The notes: generated by a model not told the origin, from the sequence alone. Numbered from the stretch's first letter, positions 43,888 to 54,004 are shown. The stretch: 64,000 nt of DNA from CADCTM01 sp049671305 (GCA_049671305.1 JBATUR010000104.1:11276-75275); one strand, 5' to 3'. Translations and numbers: made by a program.

Positions 43888-45492
43888 ATGTCCAAACAAC
43901 CTAAGACTACACTTTTTAGTTTAGTTTTGTTACTAAGTTCTTGTGCTACACAAACTAAACTTTCTTCCCAAACCATTGCCAAAACAGAAGATTGCCCTAC
44001 CACATCTACTTTACCCATAGAAACCTCTAAGGCACAAGGTTTTTATGATAACTTCAATTATCAGATCCGCAATATCATATCAGAGGGAAATACCGTAAAG
44101 TTTCAAACCTCAAAGTATGATTTTGTTTACTGTCGAGGTAATAATAAATGGGCAGTGCAACCAGGAACTTTGCCAAGTGAATTGCAGCCCCCAAAAGGTG
44201 GAGCAGAATATCAAAAGGAACTAGCAAATCCTCGGTTCAAAACTATTGATTTCAACGGTAAAAACTATCAATATCGAGTTATACTTGAACCAAATCCTTT
44301 TCCGCTCGGACAAAATAGAGTCGAACCTCAAAAAGTTGTCTTTGAGCTAATTTCTCCTGATAGCAAACAAACTCAACGCCAAACTCTTTATACGCTTAAT
44401 CAACTCAGACAAGAAAAAATTGGTCAAAGTTTGGGAGTACCAAAAGTTACTGCTGCTCTTAAGCATGATAACAAATTGTTTTGGAGTGTTGCTTATGAGC
44501 AAGGTGAAGGATTTAATGGCATTGCCACCATTGTTAGTTATGATCCTCAAAAGAATAGTTCGGTAATTATTCAACCAGAAGCAGTTAAAAGACAACAAAT
44601 TAACGATTTTGCTATTACTGGTAATGCTAATAATCTAACTTTTTGGATGGCAACAAAAATTGGTGGTGAAGGTAATCCTTATTTACCAGGAATGGGACTT
44701 GTTGCCTATCGTCCTGAACCAGGAAACTTGAAATTAGGTAAAACCAAGTTTTATGATGTTAACAACAGTCCAATTGTTGGGGCAATTCCTGAGAAACTAA
44801 AGTTAGATAATGATCGGCTTTGGGTAGGTACTGGTAATGGAATTTGTCAGGTAAAATGGCAAAACCCTGATGATCCTAATAGTTGGAATTGTCAGCGATT
44901 TGCCCTTGTGACTCAGCTACCAAAAACCGGAATTCCTCTTTACAATTCTGTCGGCAGTAAAAATCCAGCGGCAACTTTATCTCCCAATAAAAATGGAGAA
45001 ATGCAGGAAGTTTTGTGGTTTGCACCATTAGATTTTCAAAATCCTAAAGGACGCTACGAAGTCCGATATCCGCAAGGTTTTACAACAACATTAAATGAGC
45101 AAGGAGTTACGTTTTTATCGCAACAAGTTGAGCAAATACGCGCTAAAACTCAGCCAGGAAAACCGCCGTTTTATTGGGCAGGCTCTGAATGGCATTGGAA
45201 TGGTTCTCACTTTGTCAGAGGTTTAGATGAAGTGGCGTTAAATTTGGTTGGAAGTGGACCTAGAGGAATTACTTCTAACCAATCTTTACCTAATCGCCTA
45301 CCTAACTCTTTTGCAATTAGAGGTGATTTGGATTTGCTGAGTCTTTCAAAAAATGCTACTAGTGTAAAGTATTATTCTGGTTGGATTGATGATGCCAATA
45401 TTAAGCTTTACCTAACAACTTTACCTCAAGAGCGTCCAGATGTAGTGAAAGTAAACCCGTTAGACGCAATTGTGCAACAACTCAAGCCTTAA
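43888..45492 (+). CDS. Large hypothetical lipoprotein
   Basis: 534 residues. The N-terminus MSKQPKTTLFSLVLLLSSCA has a lipobox (LLSSC, Cys19), so it is probably a lipid-anchored envelope protein. The mature chain is rich in beta-strand-like stretches with repeated Trp-Gly/Asp patterns (LFWSVAYEQGEGFNGIATIV; LTFWMATKIGGEG; RLWVGTGNGICQVKW; VLWFAPLDFQNPKGRYEVR), suggesting a beta-propeller. I do not recognise a family. It sits 77 bases downstream of the preceding gene. Confidence 0.6.
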   Translation: MSKQPKTTLFSLVLLLSSCATQTKLSSQTIAKTEDCPTTSTLPIETSKAQGFYDNFNYQIRNIISEGNTVKFQTSKYDFVYCRGNNKWAVQPGTLPSELQPPKGGAEYQKELANPRFKTIDFNGKNYQYRVILEPNPFPLGQNRVEPQKVVFELISPDSKQTQRQTLYTLNQLRQEKIGQSLGVPKVTAALKHDNKLFWSVAYEQGEGFNGIATIVSYDPQKNSSVIIQPEAVKRQQINDFAITGNANNLTFWMATKIGGEGNPYLPGMGLVAYRPEPGNLKLGKTKFYDVNNSPIVGAIPEKLKLDNDRLWVGTGNGICQVKWQNPDDPNSWNCQRFALVTQLPKTGIPLYNSVGSKNPAATLSPNKNGEMQEVLWFAPLDFQNPKGRYEVRYPQGFTTTLNEQGVTFLSQQVEQIRAKTQPGKPPFYWAGSEWHWNGSHFVRGLDEVALNLVGSGPRGITSNQSLPNRLPNSFAIRGDLDLLSLSKNATSVKYYSGWIDDANIKLYLTTLPQERPDVVKVNPLDAIVQQLKP

Positions 45493-45842
45493 ATGCTCAA
45501 CTACAAATAGGAACAATATCACTCAAGAAGACTAATTAAACGTTAGTTGCGAGGGTTCCCGACGCGATTATATCACTATCCGTAATACTCCTTTAGGATG
45601 AAAGAGCAAACGTTGATAACTCCCTCTAAAGTTGGATGGAGTTATCAACGCTTGAGTTGAGTATTGTATTAGGTAAAAATTGGAGCTTATGCTGTAGTAA
45701 AGAAATTCTTTAAGCCTGATGTTCAAGCTAGCTTTAACTAATTCCTGCCCCCTACAGAGTCAAGCTTTTTTGTAACAGCATATTGCATAAACACTTTCAC
45801 AGTATCTAGTCCTGGTAACTCGCACAAACAGGAGATTCAAGA
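45493..45842. other. Intergenic region with a 13-bp perfect hairpin
   Basis: CGTTGATAACTCC (45611-45623) and GGAGTTATCAACG (45638-45650) are perfectly complementary around a 14-base loop. There is no T-tract, so it is not a classic intrinsic terminator. It may be an operator, a processing site or a repeat. The rest of the gap shows no gene. Confidence 0.55.
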
Positions 45843-46355
45843 GTGAATATCATCTACTGGTCAGAACATAAAAGATTGCGCCATCTGGCATGGCTGCTTT
45901 CGATGGTTTTGATGGTACCGTTTTTTACGGCTTGCTCTAATACTCGTGATACTGCTATTCCACCGCCTGTTGACGATTCAAGAGTTGGTAGCGGCACACA
46001 AAATACTCCTGTGACTCAACCTCCACAAGCGAAAAAGAAAGGGTTATCAACTGGGCAAAAAGTGGCAATTTTAGGAGGCGCTGCAGCACTTTACTACCTC
46101 TACAACAAGCATAAAAATAAGCAGGAAAAGGGCGCGCAAGGTAAATATTACCTTTCCAAAAATGGGCGTATTTACTATCGAGATGAACAAAATCGGGCGC
46201 ATTGGGTAACGCCTCCATCAGAAGGTATTCGGGTTCCCGAATCGGAAGCCCAAAGGTATCGTGAATTTCAAGGCTACAACAACAATACTTCAGGTCGGAC
46301 TTTAGGTGATGTAGCGCGGGAATTGCCAGAATCTCAGTTAGCTCCTGCTCAATAA
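45843..46355 (+). CDS. Lipoprotein-like envelope protein
   Basis: 170 residues, GTG start with AGGAG eight bases before. A hydrophobic segment ending VPFFTACSN gives a plausible lipobox (FTAC is weak). A Pro/Thr linker and a short helix (VAILGGAAALYYLYN) lead to a C-terminal domain with GKYYLSKNGRIYYRDEQNRA HWVTPPSEGI. The pattern looks like a small envelope domain of cyanobacteria; no function is known. Confidence 0.55.
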   Translation: MNIIYWSEHKRLRHLAWLLSMVLMVPFFTACSNTRDTAIPPPVDDSRVGSGTQNTPVTQPPQAKKKGLSTGQKVAILGGAAALYYLYNKHKNKQEKGAQGKYYLSKNGRIYYRDEQNRAHWVTPPSEGIRVPESEAQRYREFQGYNNNTSGRTLGDVARELPESQLAPAQ

Positions 46356-46529
46356 AAAGATTTGAGGCTTAAACTTGGAACGCAGTTAGTAAGCTGTCAG
46401 CTTCTTTTTGAGTGTTTGATAATAGTAGCTAGACCGACTAATAGCAGGTAATAATTTATACCTCGTGTTCAGCAGGTTTACTACTAGATCTAGACCATTG
46501 TTCTCTAAGTAAATTTAGGAGACTCAATC

Positions 46530-46775
46530 ATGGTAGACGGATTTTTCAAAAAGGTTAAAGATGCAATTGTCGGCGATGAAAATTTTGACCAAAGCGCTGA
46601 ACAAGAGCAACAAGGATTTTCCACACGAGAAGATGATCGCGGACAATATGGAGATGTACGTCCGGCTAGCGAAGACCCATTCGGTGACCCGGCAGATCAA
46701 GTAGCAGACTATGGAGATGTACGTCCGGCTAGCGAAGATCCTTATGGCGACCCGGCAGATCAATACAATGCCTAG
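46530..46775 (+). CDS. Small acidic protein with tandem 21-residue repeat
   Basis: 81 residues, ATG 46530 after an AGGAG site. A short amphipathic N-terminus (MVDGFFKKVKDAIVGDEN) is followed by two almost identical repeats of the form YGDVRPASEDPxGDPADQ, spaced 63 bases apart in the DNA (starting 46647 and 46710). No globular fold is expected. A terminator follows at 46841-46867. Confidence 0.65.
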   Translation: MVDGFFKKVKDAIVGDENFDQSAEQEQQGFSTREDDRGQYGDVRPASEDPFGDPADQVADYGDVRPASEDPYGDPADQYNA

Positions 46776-46840
46776 TTAGCAAAATGCCTGTCTAGCAAGG
46801 TAGCTTTTTAGTTCACTAATTAAAGAGAAAGGTAAACAAG

Positions 46841-46867
46841 CAGTAGTCGAGAGGCTACTGTTTTTTT
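46841..46867 (+). terminator. Intrinsic terminator after the tandem-repeat gene
   Basis: CAGTAG and CTACTG arms with an eight-base loop, directly followed by seven T residues. The rest of 46776-47093 shows no gene. Confidence 0.75.
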
Positions 46868-47093
46868 GTGGATTTTAAAATTAGATAAACATGGGAAGAA
46901 TTTAAAACTCGGCTTTTTTTTAATAATGCTTATACCTATGGGTGCATAATTTTATAAACTTATACGGTACTTTAGACAGACTGCTTAAAAAAATATCAGA
47001 GTTACTCTTATTTGGAGAGCTTCAAAAAGACACATTACAAATCAACAAAGTTAACTAGAAGCTCAAAATTGTCCAATCCTAAAAGAGGCATTT

Positions 47094-47642
47094 ATGAACA
47101 AGCAAAATAATAGCAAACTATCAATCCCAACTTTGTTGAGCATCGTAGGAGTTGCCGGAGCAAGTGTTTTAATGAGCTTTCCTGCCTTTGCTCAAATGGC
47201 ACCAAGTAATAGTGGTTCCTCTACAGAAACTCCACAAATGACTGGTGACAGGAAGCCTACAGACGATCGCTTCATGCAACAACAAACTCCTGCCAGCAGC
47301 CAACAGATGAACACCATGCCTGCCGAAACTCCAGGAATGACGGGTGACAGGAAGCCTACAGACGATCGCTTCATGCAACAAACTCAAGATAGCCAGCAAA
47401 TGGATACTGGCACTTCTAATACTACTGAGCGCCAAATCAATACTGGTACTACTACAGTCGAGACTCAACAAAACCGTAGCACCACAAGTCAGCAAGTGAA
47501 TCCTGATGGTACCATGCCCATGAATACGCCTGCTGTTGCCCCAACTGATACAGCACCTATGAGCACCCCAGAAGACACCATGACTCCTAGCACAGGTGCA
47601 ACCCAACAAGCACCAGATCAAGGTGTTAGAGCTTTGTGGTAA
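47094..47642 (+). CDS. Exported low-complexity protein with duplicated motif
   Basis: 182 residues. A signal peptide (about 1-33, LLSIVGVAGASVLMSFPAFA) is followed by a Gln/Thr/Met/Pro-rich chain. The motif MTGDRKPTDDRFMQQ occurs twice, with almost identical 45-base DNA copies at 47238 and 47337 (99 bases apart). No domain recognised; probably an unstructured periplasmic or surface protein. Confidence 0.6.
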   Translation: MNKQNNSKLSIPTLLSIVGVAGASVLMSFPAFAQMAPSNSGSSTETPQMTGDRKPTDDRFMQQQTPASSQQMNTMPAETPGMTGDRKPTDDRFMQQTQDSQQMDTGTSNTTERQINTGTTTVETQQNRSTTSQQVNPDGTMPMNTPAVAPTDTAPMSTPEDTMTPSTGATQQAPDQGVRALW

Positions 47643-47835
47643 TCAAAAATGGCAGTCTAGTTACTAATTAAAATAGAAGACTGTCTTAAATCTTGAGTTG
47701 AGGTACAAAAACTATCACTTCTGTTTAAAGCTGATAAATTGTGGATTTTGAATAATTCAAAAACCCAAACCAAACAGCAAACAACGGAAGTGATGGCTTG
47801 CTATAATGTTTTAGATTTAAATGCGGATCTTTTAG

Positions 47836-48351
47836 ATGTTAAAACACTCATTAACTATTTTTAGCTTGTTAGCCTTCAGTTTCTTTTCTAATACTGAGGT
47901 TTTACTAGCTCAAGAAAAGCCTCTAACTCTAGCTGATATTCTCTTCGATTTAAATATTCAAATAACTAGATTAGAAATTAGTCTAAGCCGCCGTCAAGTA
48001 ACTTTGTATCAAAACAATAATCCTATAAAAACCTATCCAGTTGCAGTAGGAAGAGCAGGTTGGGAAACACCCAAAGGCAGCTTTAAAGTTATGCAAATGC
48101 TGCAAAATCCTAAATGGATTAACCCCCTAAGTGGGGAAGCAATACTCGGAGGTGATCCAGAAAACCCATTAGGGCGTCGCTGGATTGGGTTTTGGACAGA
48201 TGGTACAAATTGGATCGGCTTGCACGGAACACCTAATCCAAGTTCAGTAGGAAAAGCTGTTTCTCATGGCTGTGTACGGATGCACAATAAAGATATCGAA
48301 GAATTATTTACTAAAGTTAGTCCAGGAATATCCGTAACAGTTGTACCATAA
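47836..48351 (+). CDS. L,D-transpeptidase (YkuD family)
   Basis: 171 residues with a signal peptide (about 1-25). The YkuD domain (45-171) carries VAVGRAGWETPKGSFKVMQM, IGLHGTPNPSSVGKAVSHGC and VRMHN, with catalytic Cys146 and His130 intact. The enzyme forms 3-3 cross-links in peptidoglycan or attaches proteins to it. It is exported. No operon partner is apparent. Confidence 0.93.
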   Translation: MLKHSLTIFSLLAFSFFSNTEVLLAQEKPLTLADILFDLNIQITRLEISLSRRQVTLYQNNNPIKTYPVAVGRAGWETPKGSFKVMQMLQNPKWINPLSGEAILGGDPENPLGRRWIGFWTDGTNWIGLHGTPNPSSVGKAVSHGCVRMHNKDIEELFTKVSPGISVTVVP

Positions 48352-48418
48352 TTGCAGCTTAATTTCCGATGCTGGGCGCTCACTTTTTAGCCCAAAAGCA
48401 AGCGCTTTCCAGCAAGTT

Positions 48419-48826
48419 TTATTTTCCTAAAACATACTCCCGAATCTCTTGAAATTTAGCCGATAATTCTTGGCGGCTCTCGGTACTAATTAGATAACGA
48501 TAAACGAACCAAGTTGCATAAGCTAAACCAACTAGTTCCAAAAAACCTGCAATAAGTGGCAGATCATTAAGAGCACTAACCAAAGCTAGCATCAATTTGA
48601 AAGCGACAAAGACACCAACAATTGAACCAATAACTATTAATGGTTGCTTGTAAGCATCGAAAAAGTAGCTAAAGTAACCGGGTAGCTTTTCCACAAAAGC
48701 AGAAATACGATATCCGACTAATAGCCATTGCTCATTAGAAGGCGTTACCTCCGCTGGTTCAGTTTTTTCTACTTTGATTTCTTCAGTTTCAACAACAGTG
48801 TCATTTTTAACAATTTCAGGTTCCAT
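48419..48826 (-). CDS. CAAD-domain / CURT1-like thylakoid membrane protein
   Basis: 135 residues. An acidic N-terminal stretch (about 1-32) precedes an amphipathic helix, two membrane helices (about 62-85 and 93-110) and a C-terminal amphipathic helix. The SYFFDAYKQPLIVIGSI and FLELVGLAYATWFVYRYLIS segments are typical of the cyanobacterial aminoacyl-tRNA-synthetase appended domain and of CURT1 proteins that bend thylakoid edges. The protein stands alone, not fused to a synthetase. Confidence 0.88.
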   Translation of the reverse strand: MEPEIVKNDTVVETEEIKVEKTEPAEVTPSNEQWLLVGYRISAFVEKLPGYFSYFFDAYKQPLIVIGSIVGVFVAFKLMLALVSALNDLPLIAGFLELVGLAYATWFVYRYLISTESRQELSAKFQEIREYVLGK

Positions 48827-48901
48827 AAAGCTCCACCAAAATAACGACTTAAAAGCATTTACTGATTATGTTCCTACTAATTAAGAGAACATTTTCATTG
48901 G

Positions 48902-49786
48902 TTAGTGTTGACAAGTCTCTATTCGAGACAAAAAATCACAAAAGTACAATTTTTTTGACCGAATACCTCGAATTAAGGGAAAAAAAGCGGCTATAGGAAG
49001 ATGACCAGCAGGAGCATTTAAACTAAAATTTAAATCACGCTCAGAAAGCCAGTGGTTTTTGACTAACCAACCAACTTCTTCACCAAAGCGACAATAAGCT
49101 TTATAGTCGTCAATGCCTGGTTTGCCGCCTACTTTTTCAAATAGGCGCTTTTGGGTAGTAAAGCCAAAATGTCCTTTGCTATACTTCAGCCAAAGTTTAT
49201 CAATACCACGCAGATATTCACAAGATAAGTTGTGGAAATGTTCTGATTCAAATTTATCTTGTTGCTCGATATTAGCAACCTTGAGCAGCATCTGTTTGGT
49301 TTCTTGATCTGCTTCTTGCCACTTACCTGCTGCTAGTAAATTTCGCAGTTTTGAGTAATATACCTCTTTATTAGAATCGAGTTCATCTTGCTCTGAAGAT
49401 GCTTTTGATTGTAAAACTGATGTAGGTACAACTTCTGAAATCGTTGCTTGCAGCAGTTTTGGCTCTTCTAAAGCTGACTGTAACAGAGTTTTAACATTTG
49501 ATAAAGGTGATTGTAATGGCGTTAATTCTCTGGTTAATTCTCGCAAGCGCTCTTCTTGAGCCTGTATCAATTGTGCTTGAATTTCTTGTAGTTGCGATCG
49601 CAATACGGCAGGATTATACAACTGCAACTGTTCTAATGGTTTTACCAACAACAAAATTTGATCTAGCTGAGACTTAAGCTGCGCCTGCATTTGCTTGACT
49701 TGCTCCAATTCAGAAAAAATCCTCATTCTTTCTTGTTGAGCTTGCAGCAATTGCGCCTGAGTTACCTGAAATTTAGTACTATACAT
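48902..49786 (-). CDS. GUN4-domain protein with coiled-coil N-terminus
   Basis: 294 residues from ATG 49786; a TTG-started extension to 49864 is less likely. Residues 1-110 are a Gln/Leu-rich coiled coil. Residues about 150-285 form the GUN4 domain (KLRNLLAAGKWQEADQETKQ, LWLKYSKGHFGFTTQKRLFE, YCRFGEEVGWL, LNFSLNAPAGHLPIAAFFPL). Canonical GUN4 binds porphyrins and stimulates Mg-chelatase; paralogues with extra domains may bind bilins or porphyrins in other contexts. Confidence 0.88.
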   Translation of the reverse strand: MYSTKFQVTQAQLLQAQQERMRIFSELEQVKQMQAQLKSQLDQILLLVKPLEQLQLYNPAVLRSQLQEIQAQLIQAQEERLRELTRELTPLQSPLSNVKTLLQSALEEPKLLQATISEVVPTSVLQSKASSEQDELDSNKEVYYSKLRNLLAAGKWQEADQETKQMLLKVANIEQQDKFESEHFHNLSCEYLRGIDKLWLKYSKGHFGFTTQKRLFEKVGGKPGIDDYKAYCRFGEEVGWLVKNHWLSERDLNFSLNAPAGHLPIAAFFPLIRGIRSKKLYFCDFLSRIETCQH

Positions 49787-49884
49787 TTTGATAGATGCCA
49801 AGCCTGAATCCAAGATACTGGTAGTCAGACTGCCACAAACAGAGAAAAGTCGCAACCGGTACAATCACTTTCCCGGCACAACAT

Positions 49885-51024
49885 TTAACCCATACTAATC
49901 TGACCCGCTTCTACAGAAAGCACCTGAGAAGAATTCAGCCACTGAGAATCAAAAGCGCCCAAATGTGTTGTAGTAATTAACGTCTGAAAGCGGTCTTGAA
50001 TCGCCTCTAAGAGCTGGTTTTGCCGATTTAGGTCAAGTTCAGCCAAAACATCATCCAAAAGCAGTAAAGGCGGTTCTCCTACGACTTCCTCAATCAGCTT
50101 CAGTTCAGCTAATTTTAATGCCAATACCAAAGTCCGTTGCTGCCCTTGAGAGCCATAAGACTTAGCCGGTGTTTCATTAATTATAAAATCAACTTCATCT
50201 CGATGAGGACCAACCAAAGTCGTGCCATGAACTTGTTCCGGCAGACGACGCTGTTGCAGTTTATCCAAAAACGCCATCTGTACAGCTTCTGTGTCATCTT
50301 TCTCCAGGCTGACATTAGGAGCATAGCTAATTTGCAACACCTCAGTCGAAGCGCTAATACTGGCGTGCCAAGCTGCCGCCAAGGGTGCAAGACGTGCCAA
50401 AACTCTCGCACGACGACGAGTAACACGCGCCCCCGTAGTTGCCAACTGAGCATCCCACAACGCTAATTGTGCTTCATAATCTTGAGCAGACTGATCAAGA
50501 CTTTCTGCCCTCAACTGGCGGATTTTTTTGAGCAAAGCATTGCGCTGTCGCAGCACTTGGTTATATTGCTGCAAGATATAGGCATAAATCGGTTCAAGCT
50601 GGGTCAGAATCGAGTCTAGCCAATTACGGCGACGTTCTGGCGCACCGCGCACCAATTCTAAATCTAAACTAGAGAATTGTACGGCATTGAGAATGCCCAA
50701 AAAATCCAGTTGACGGCGCAAAGCTTCATTATTAAGGCTAACAGTACGCCGTCCTTGAGCACGGAGAGTTATGCCTAATTCCGATGTACCATAGGCACGT
50801 TCTAAGGTAGCGTTAATTTGTGCAACATCACTATGTTCTAAAACTAAATCGCGATCGCGACTGCCGCGATGACTTTTGAGAGTAGAAAGCAACTCCACCG
50901 CTTCTAATAAATTTGATTTTCCTTGAGCATTATTGCCCACCAAAATCGTTTTCGGGGCATCAAAATTCACTTTGGCTTCGCGATAATTGCGAAATTGTCT
51001 GAGTTGTAGAGTTTTTAAGTACAT
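49885..51024 (-). CDS. recF: DNA replication and repair protein RecF
   Basis: 379 residues. RecF is an SMC-like ATPase that helps RecO/RecR load RecA at gaps. Walker A is VGNNAQGKSNLLEA near residue 33; the early YLKTLQLRQFRNYREAKVNF stretch, the signature TLVLALKLAELKL and the Walker B LLLLDDVLAELDLNRQ are complete. It is followed on the same strand by the GUN4 gene, about 100 bases away. dnaN is not adjacent. Confidence 0.96.
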   Translation of the reverse strand: MYLKTLQLRQFRNYREAKVNFDAPKTILVGNNAQGKSNLLEAVELLSTLKSHRGSRDRDLVLEHSDVAQINATLERAYGTSELGITLRAQGRRTVSLNNEALRRQLDFLGILNAVQFSSLDLELVRGAPERRRNWLDSILTQLEPIYAYILQQYNQVLRQRNALLKKIRQLRAESLDQSAQDYEAQLALWDAQLATTGARVTRRRARVLARLAPLAAAWHASISASTEVLQISYAPNVSLEKDDTEAVQMAFLDKLQQRRLPEQVHGTTLVGPHRDEVDFIINETPAKSYGSQGQQRTLVLALKLAELKLIEEVVGEPPLLLLDDVLAELDLNRQNQLLEAIQDRFQTLITTTHLGAFDSQWLNSSQVLSVEAGQISMG

Positions 51025-51103
51025 GAGTGAAAATTAGTCATTAGTGATTTTTCAACTAACAACTGACAAAGTAAAGACGTTCGAGGGGAACGCCTTGTTT
51101 TAG

Positions 51104-54004
51104 TTAAGAACGACGATGATAGAAGCGGAAAAATATTTTTTCCGCTTCTACCCAAACAAACATCAAGGCACTAAAACCCAAACAAATTAATAGTTCTTGC
51201 CCACTTAAAAAATGAGTTCCAAAAAATGCTCGTAAGAAAGGCACATAAACCAAAGCTAGTTGCAAAGCCGTAGTCACACCAACCGCCCAAAGCAAATAAG
51301 GGTTAGAAAAAGGGTTTAATTCAATGGTTAGCTTGGTGTTAGAACGAACAGCCATAGCATGACCCATTTGAGCAATACAAAGCGTAGTAAATACCATCGT
51401 TTTCCAAGTTTCTGGACCTCCTGGACCATCATAGCCAGGGGCATTAGTATAGCCGTAAGCCCATGACATTAAAGCAATAGTAATGATGGCGAAAACGATA
51501 CCAATGCGAATCATATAAGAGCCAAGACCTCTGGCAAAGATGCTTTCGCGGGGGTTAAAAGGTGGGCGGTTCATCACATCTGGTTCTGCTGGTTCCACAG
51601 CTAGTGCTAAGGCTGGTAAACCATCGGTAACTAAATTCATCCACAAAATTTGCAACGGACTCAATGGCACGCCACCTAGTCCCATAATGGGGGCAGCGGC
51701 GATGGTTAAAACTTCACCAATGTTACTACCGAGGATGTATTTAATAAAGCGACGAATGTTGTTATAAACTGTCCGTCCTTCTTCGGTGGCAGCAACGATA
51801 GTGGCGAAGTTGTCGTCTAGTAGCACCATGTCGCTGGCTTCTTTACTGACATCTGTGCCAGTAATACCCATTGCAATGCCAATATCAGCTTGTTTTAGTG
51901 CCGGGGCATCGTTAACGCCATCGCCGGTCATAGCGGTAAATTTACCACGAGTTTGTAGTGCCTGGACGATGCGGAGTTTGTGTTCTGGGGAGACACGGGC
52001 ATAGATGCTGACGTGATCAACTTCTTGTTCGAGTTCTTTTTGGCTGAGGCGTTGTATTTGTTGACCATTCAAAACGCGATCGCCTACACTGGCAATTCCC
52101 AAGTCTTGAGCGATCGCTTGTGCGGTTAATTGATGATCTCCAGTAATCATCAGCGCCCGAATTCCGGCATTACGACAGCGCGCCACCGCCTCACGTACTT
52201 CTGGACGGGGTGCATCTAGCATTCCCACTAATCCCAACCAAATTAAATCTTGTTCTGCCGTATCCTCACTATCTTTACTCGGTCTAGCATCTAGCGGTTT
52301 ATATGCAAAGCCCAACACCCGCAAACCAGCACCTGCCATCTGGTTATTTTGCTCTAAAATTTGGTCACGCTCTTGTTGGGTTAGCGGTTCGGTGCTATTT
52401 CTCTGTTGATAAGTCGTGCAACGCTCTAAAACTAACTCTGGCGAACCTTTACTAAACATCAAAAAGGCTGATTCTTGAGCCGTTTGGTCAACGTTTTGGG
52501 TATTTCCTTGACAAATTACACTCATCCGCTTTCTTTCTGAAGAAAAGGGGATTTCTTGCACTCGTTTAAGTTGACGACACAAGGCATCTTTTTCTAAACC
52601 ACCCTTGCCAGCTAAGGAAAGTAATGCCCCTTCTGTGGGGTCGCCCAAAATTGCCCAGTGATTGGCGGCTAATCTGTCTTTACCATCTTCTGTCGGTGAG
52701 TCATCGTGCTGCAAGAGGGCATCATTACAGAGCACACAGGCAAGCAGTAGGGTTTGCAAAGCGGGGTATTGTTCTGGTGTTGCCAGTTGGTTGTTTAGTT
52801 GAAATTCACCTTCAGGGGTATAGCCTTCGCCTGTGACTCTGAATGTTTCCCCAACTGTGGCGACTTGCTGCACCACCATTTTGTTTTGTGTGAGGGTGCC
52901 GGTTTTATCTGAGCAAATTGTGGTGACGCTGCCGAGTGTTTCTACAGCAGGTAGTTTGCGAATCAGGGCATTACGGCGTACCATACGTTGGGTTCCCAAT
53001 GCCAAAGTTACGGTAATAACGGCGGGTAGACCTTCGGGGACGACGGCGACTGCCATACTGAGAGAGACTTCTACGAGTTCTTGTAAAACCTCCCATCTAA
53101 ATTCGCCGGTATCAATAAAGGATTTGATCATGCCGGCGGCGATGACAATAGCGACCAGAATTAGGGAACCGGTAACTAGGACATTACCTAGTTGAGTCAT
53201 GCGCTGTTGTAGGGGTGTGGGTTCGCTTTCCACGCCTTGTAGCAGTTCAGCGATTTTGCCCAACTCGGTTCGCATTCCCGTGCCTGTAACAATGGCGGTG
53301 CCGCGTCCTTGAATGACTTCTGTGCCTTGGTAGACGAGGTTAATGCGATCGCCTAATGAGGTTTCTTCATCTAAATCTATATCAACTTGTTTATTAACCG
53401 CTTGGGCTTCTCCGGTTAAGGCTGCTTCCCGAATTTGTAAGTTAGATTCTTCAATGAGGCGTGCATCTGCCGATACCTGGACTCCTGCTTCTAGGAGCAT
53501 TATGTCACCAGGGACTAATTCTTTGCCGTCGATTTCCTGGGTTTTGCCATCCCTAATGACTCTAACTTTTGGCGAAGATAGGCTTTTGAGTGCTGCTAGG
53601 GCTTTTTCGGCACGGCTTTCTTGGAGGTAGCCCAGGACGCCGTTTAGGACAACAATTAATAAAATGGCGATCGTATCTTTAAAAGGAAATCCATCTGTCT
53701 TGCCTTGTTGAATAGCAATCAGGTCTAAGATACCTGAAATCAGGGCTACAGCAATTAACATCAATAACATGATGTTTTTGAACTGATCGATCAAGATTTC
53801 CCAAGTACTACGACCGGCAGCTTCTTCTAATTCATTAGAACCATATTGCTGTAACCGTTCGGCAACTTGTTGAGAAGTCAGCCCGGTTTCTGGGTTGCTG
53901 CCTAATTCAGAAAGCGTCTTCTGGGCGTCTAGGGTATGCCAGGAGCGAGTAGGATCGGATAAAGAATTGGAACTAGATAGAGTCACGGGAATGTCTGCTT
54001 GAAC
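51104..54004 (-). CDS. P-type cation-transporting ATPase (type IIA, PacL-like)
   Basis: 966 residues. The GTG at 54004 is chosen because GAGGG lies upstream; the frame also allows TTG at 54019. Hallmarks: an N-terminal cation-ATPase domain (WHTLDAQKTLSELGSN), VVPEGLPAVITV in the M4 ion site, phosphorylation CSDKTGTLTQNK, TGDGVNDAPALKQAD, and about ten membrane helices with a C-terminal ATPase domain. The closest type is Ca2+-transporting (SERCA-like), though Na+ or Mn2+ specificity cannot be excluded. Confidence 0.93.
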   Translation of the reverse strand, partial: VQADIPVTLSSSNSLSDPTRSWHTLDAQKTLSELGSNPETGLTSQQVAERLQQYGSNELEEAAGRSTWEILIDQFKNIMLLMLIAVALISGILDLIAIQQGKTDGFPFKDTIAILLIVVLNGVLGYLQESRAEKALAALKSLSSPKVRVIRDGKTQEIDGKELVPGDIMLLEAGVQVSADARLIEESNLQIREAALTGEAQAVNKQVDIDLDEETSLGDRINLVYQGTEVIQGRGTAIVTGTGMRTELGKIAELLQGVESEPTPLQQRMTQLGNVLVTGSLILVAIVIAAGMIKSFIDTGEFRWEVLQELVEVSLSMAVAVVPEGLPAVITVTLALGTQRMVRRNALIRKLPAVETLGSVTTICSDKTGTLTQNKMVVQQVATVGETFRVTGEGYTPEGEFQLNNQLATPEQYPALQTLLLACVLCNDALLQHDDSPTEDGKDRLAANHWAILGDPTEGALLSLAGKGGLEKDALCRQLKRVQEIPFSSERKRMSVICQGNTQNVDQTAQESAFLMFSKGSPELVLERCTTYQQRNSTEPLTQQERDQILEQNNQMAGAGLRVLGFAYKPLDARPSKDSEDTAEQDLIWLGLVGMLDAPRPEVREAVARCRNAGIRALMITGDHQLTAQAIAQDLGIASVGDRVLNGQQIQRLSQKELEQEVDHVSIYARVSPEHKLRIVQALQTRGKFTAMTGDGVNDAPALKQADIGIAMGITGTDVSKEASDMVLLDDNFATIVAATEEGRTVYNNIRRFIKYILGSNIGEVLTIAAAPIMGLGGVPLSPLQILWMNLVTDGLPALALAVEPAEPDVMNRPPFNPRESIFARGLGSYMIRIGIVFAIITIALMSWAYGYTNAPGYDGPGGPETWKTMVFTTLCIAQMGHAMAVRSNTKLTIELNPFSNPYLLWAVGVTTALQLALVYVPFLRAFFGTHFLSGQELLICLGFSALMFVWVEAEKIFFRFYHRRS

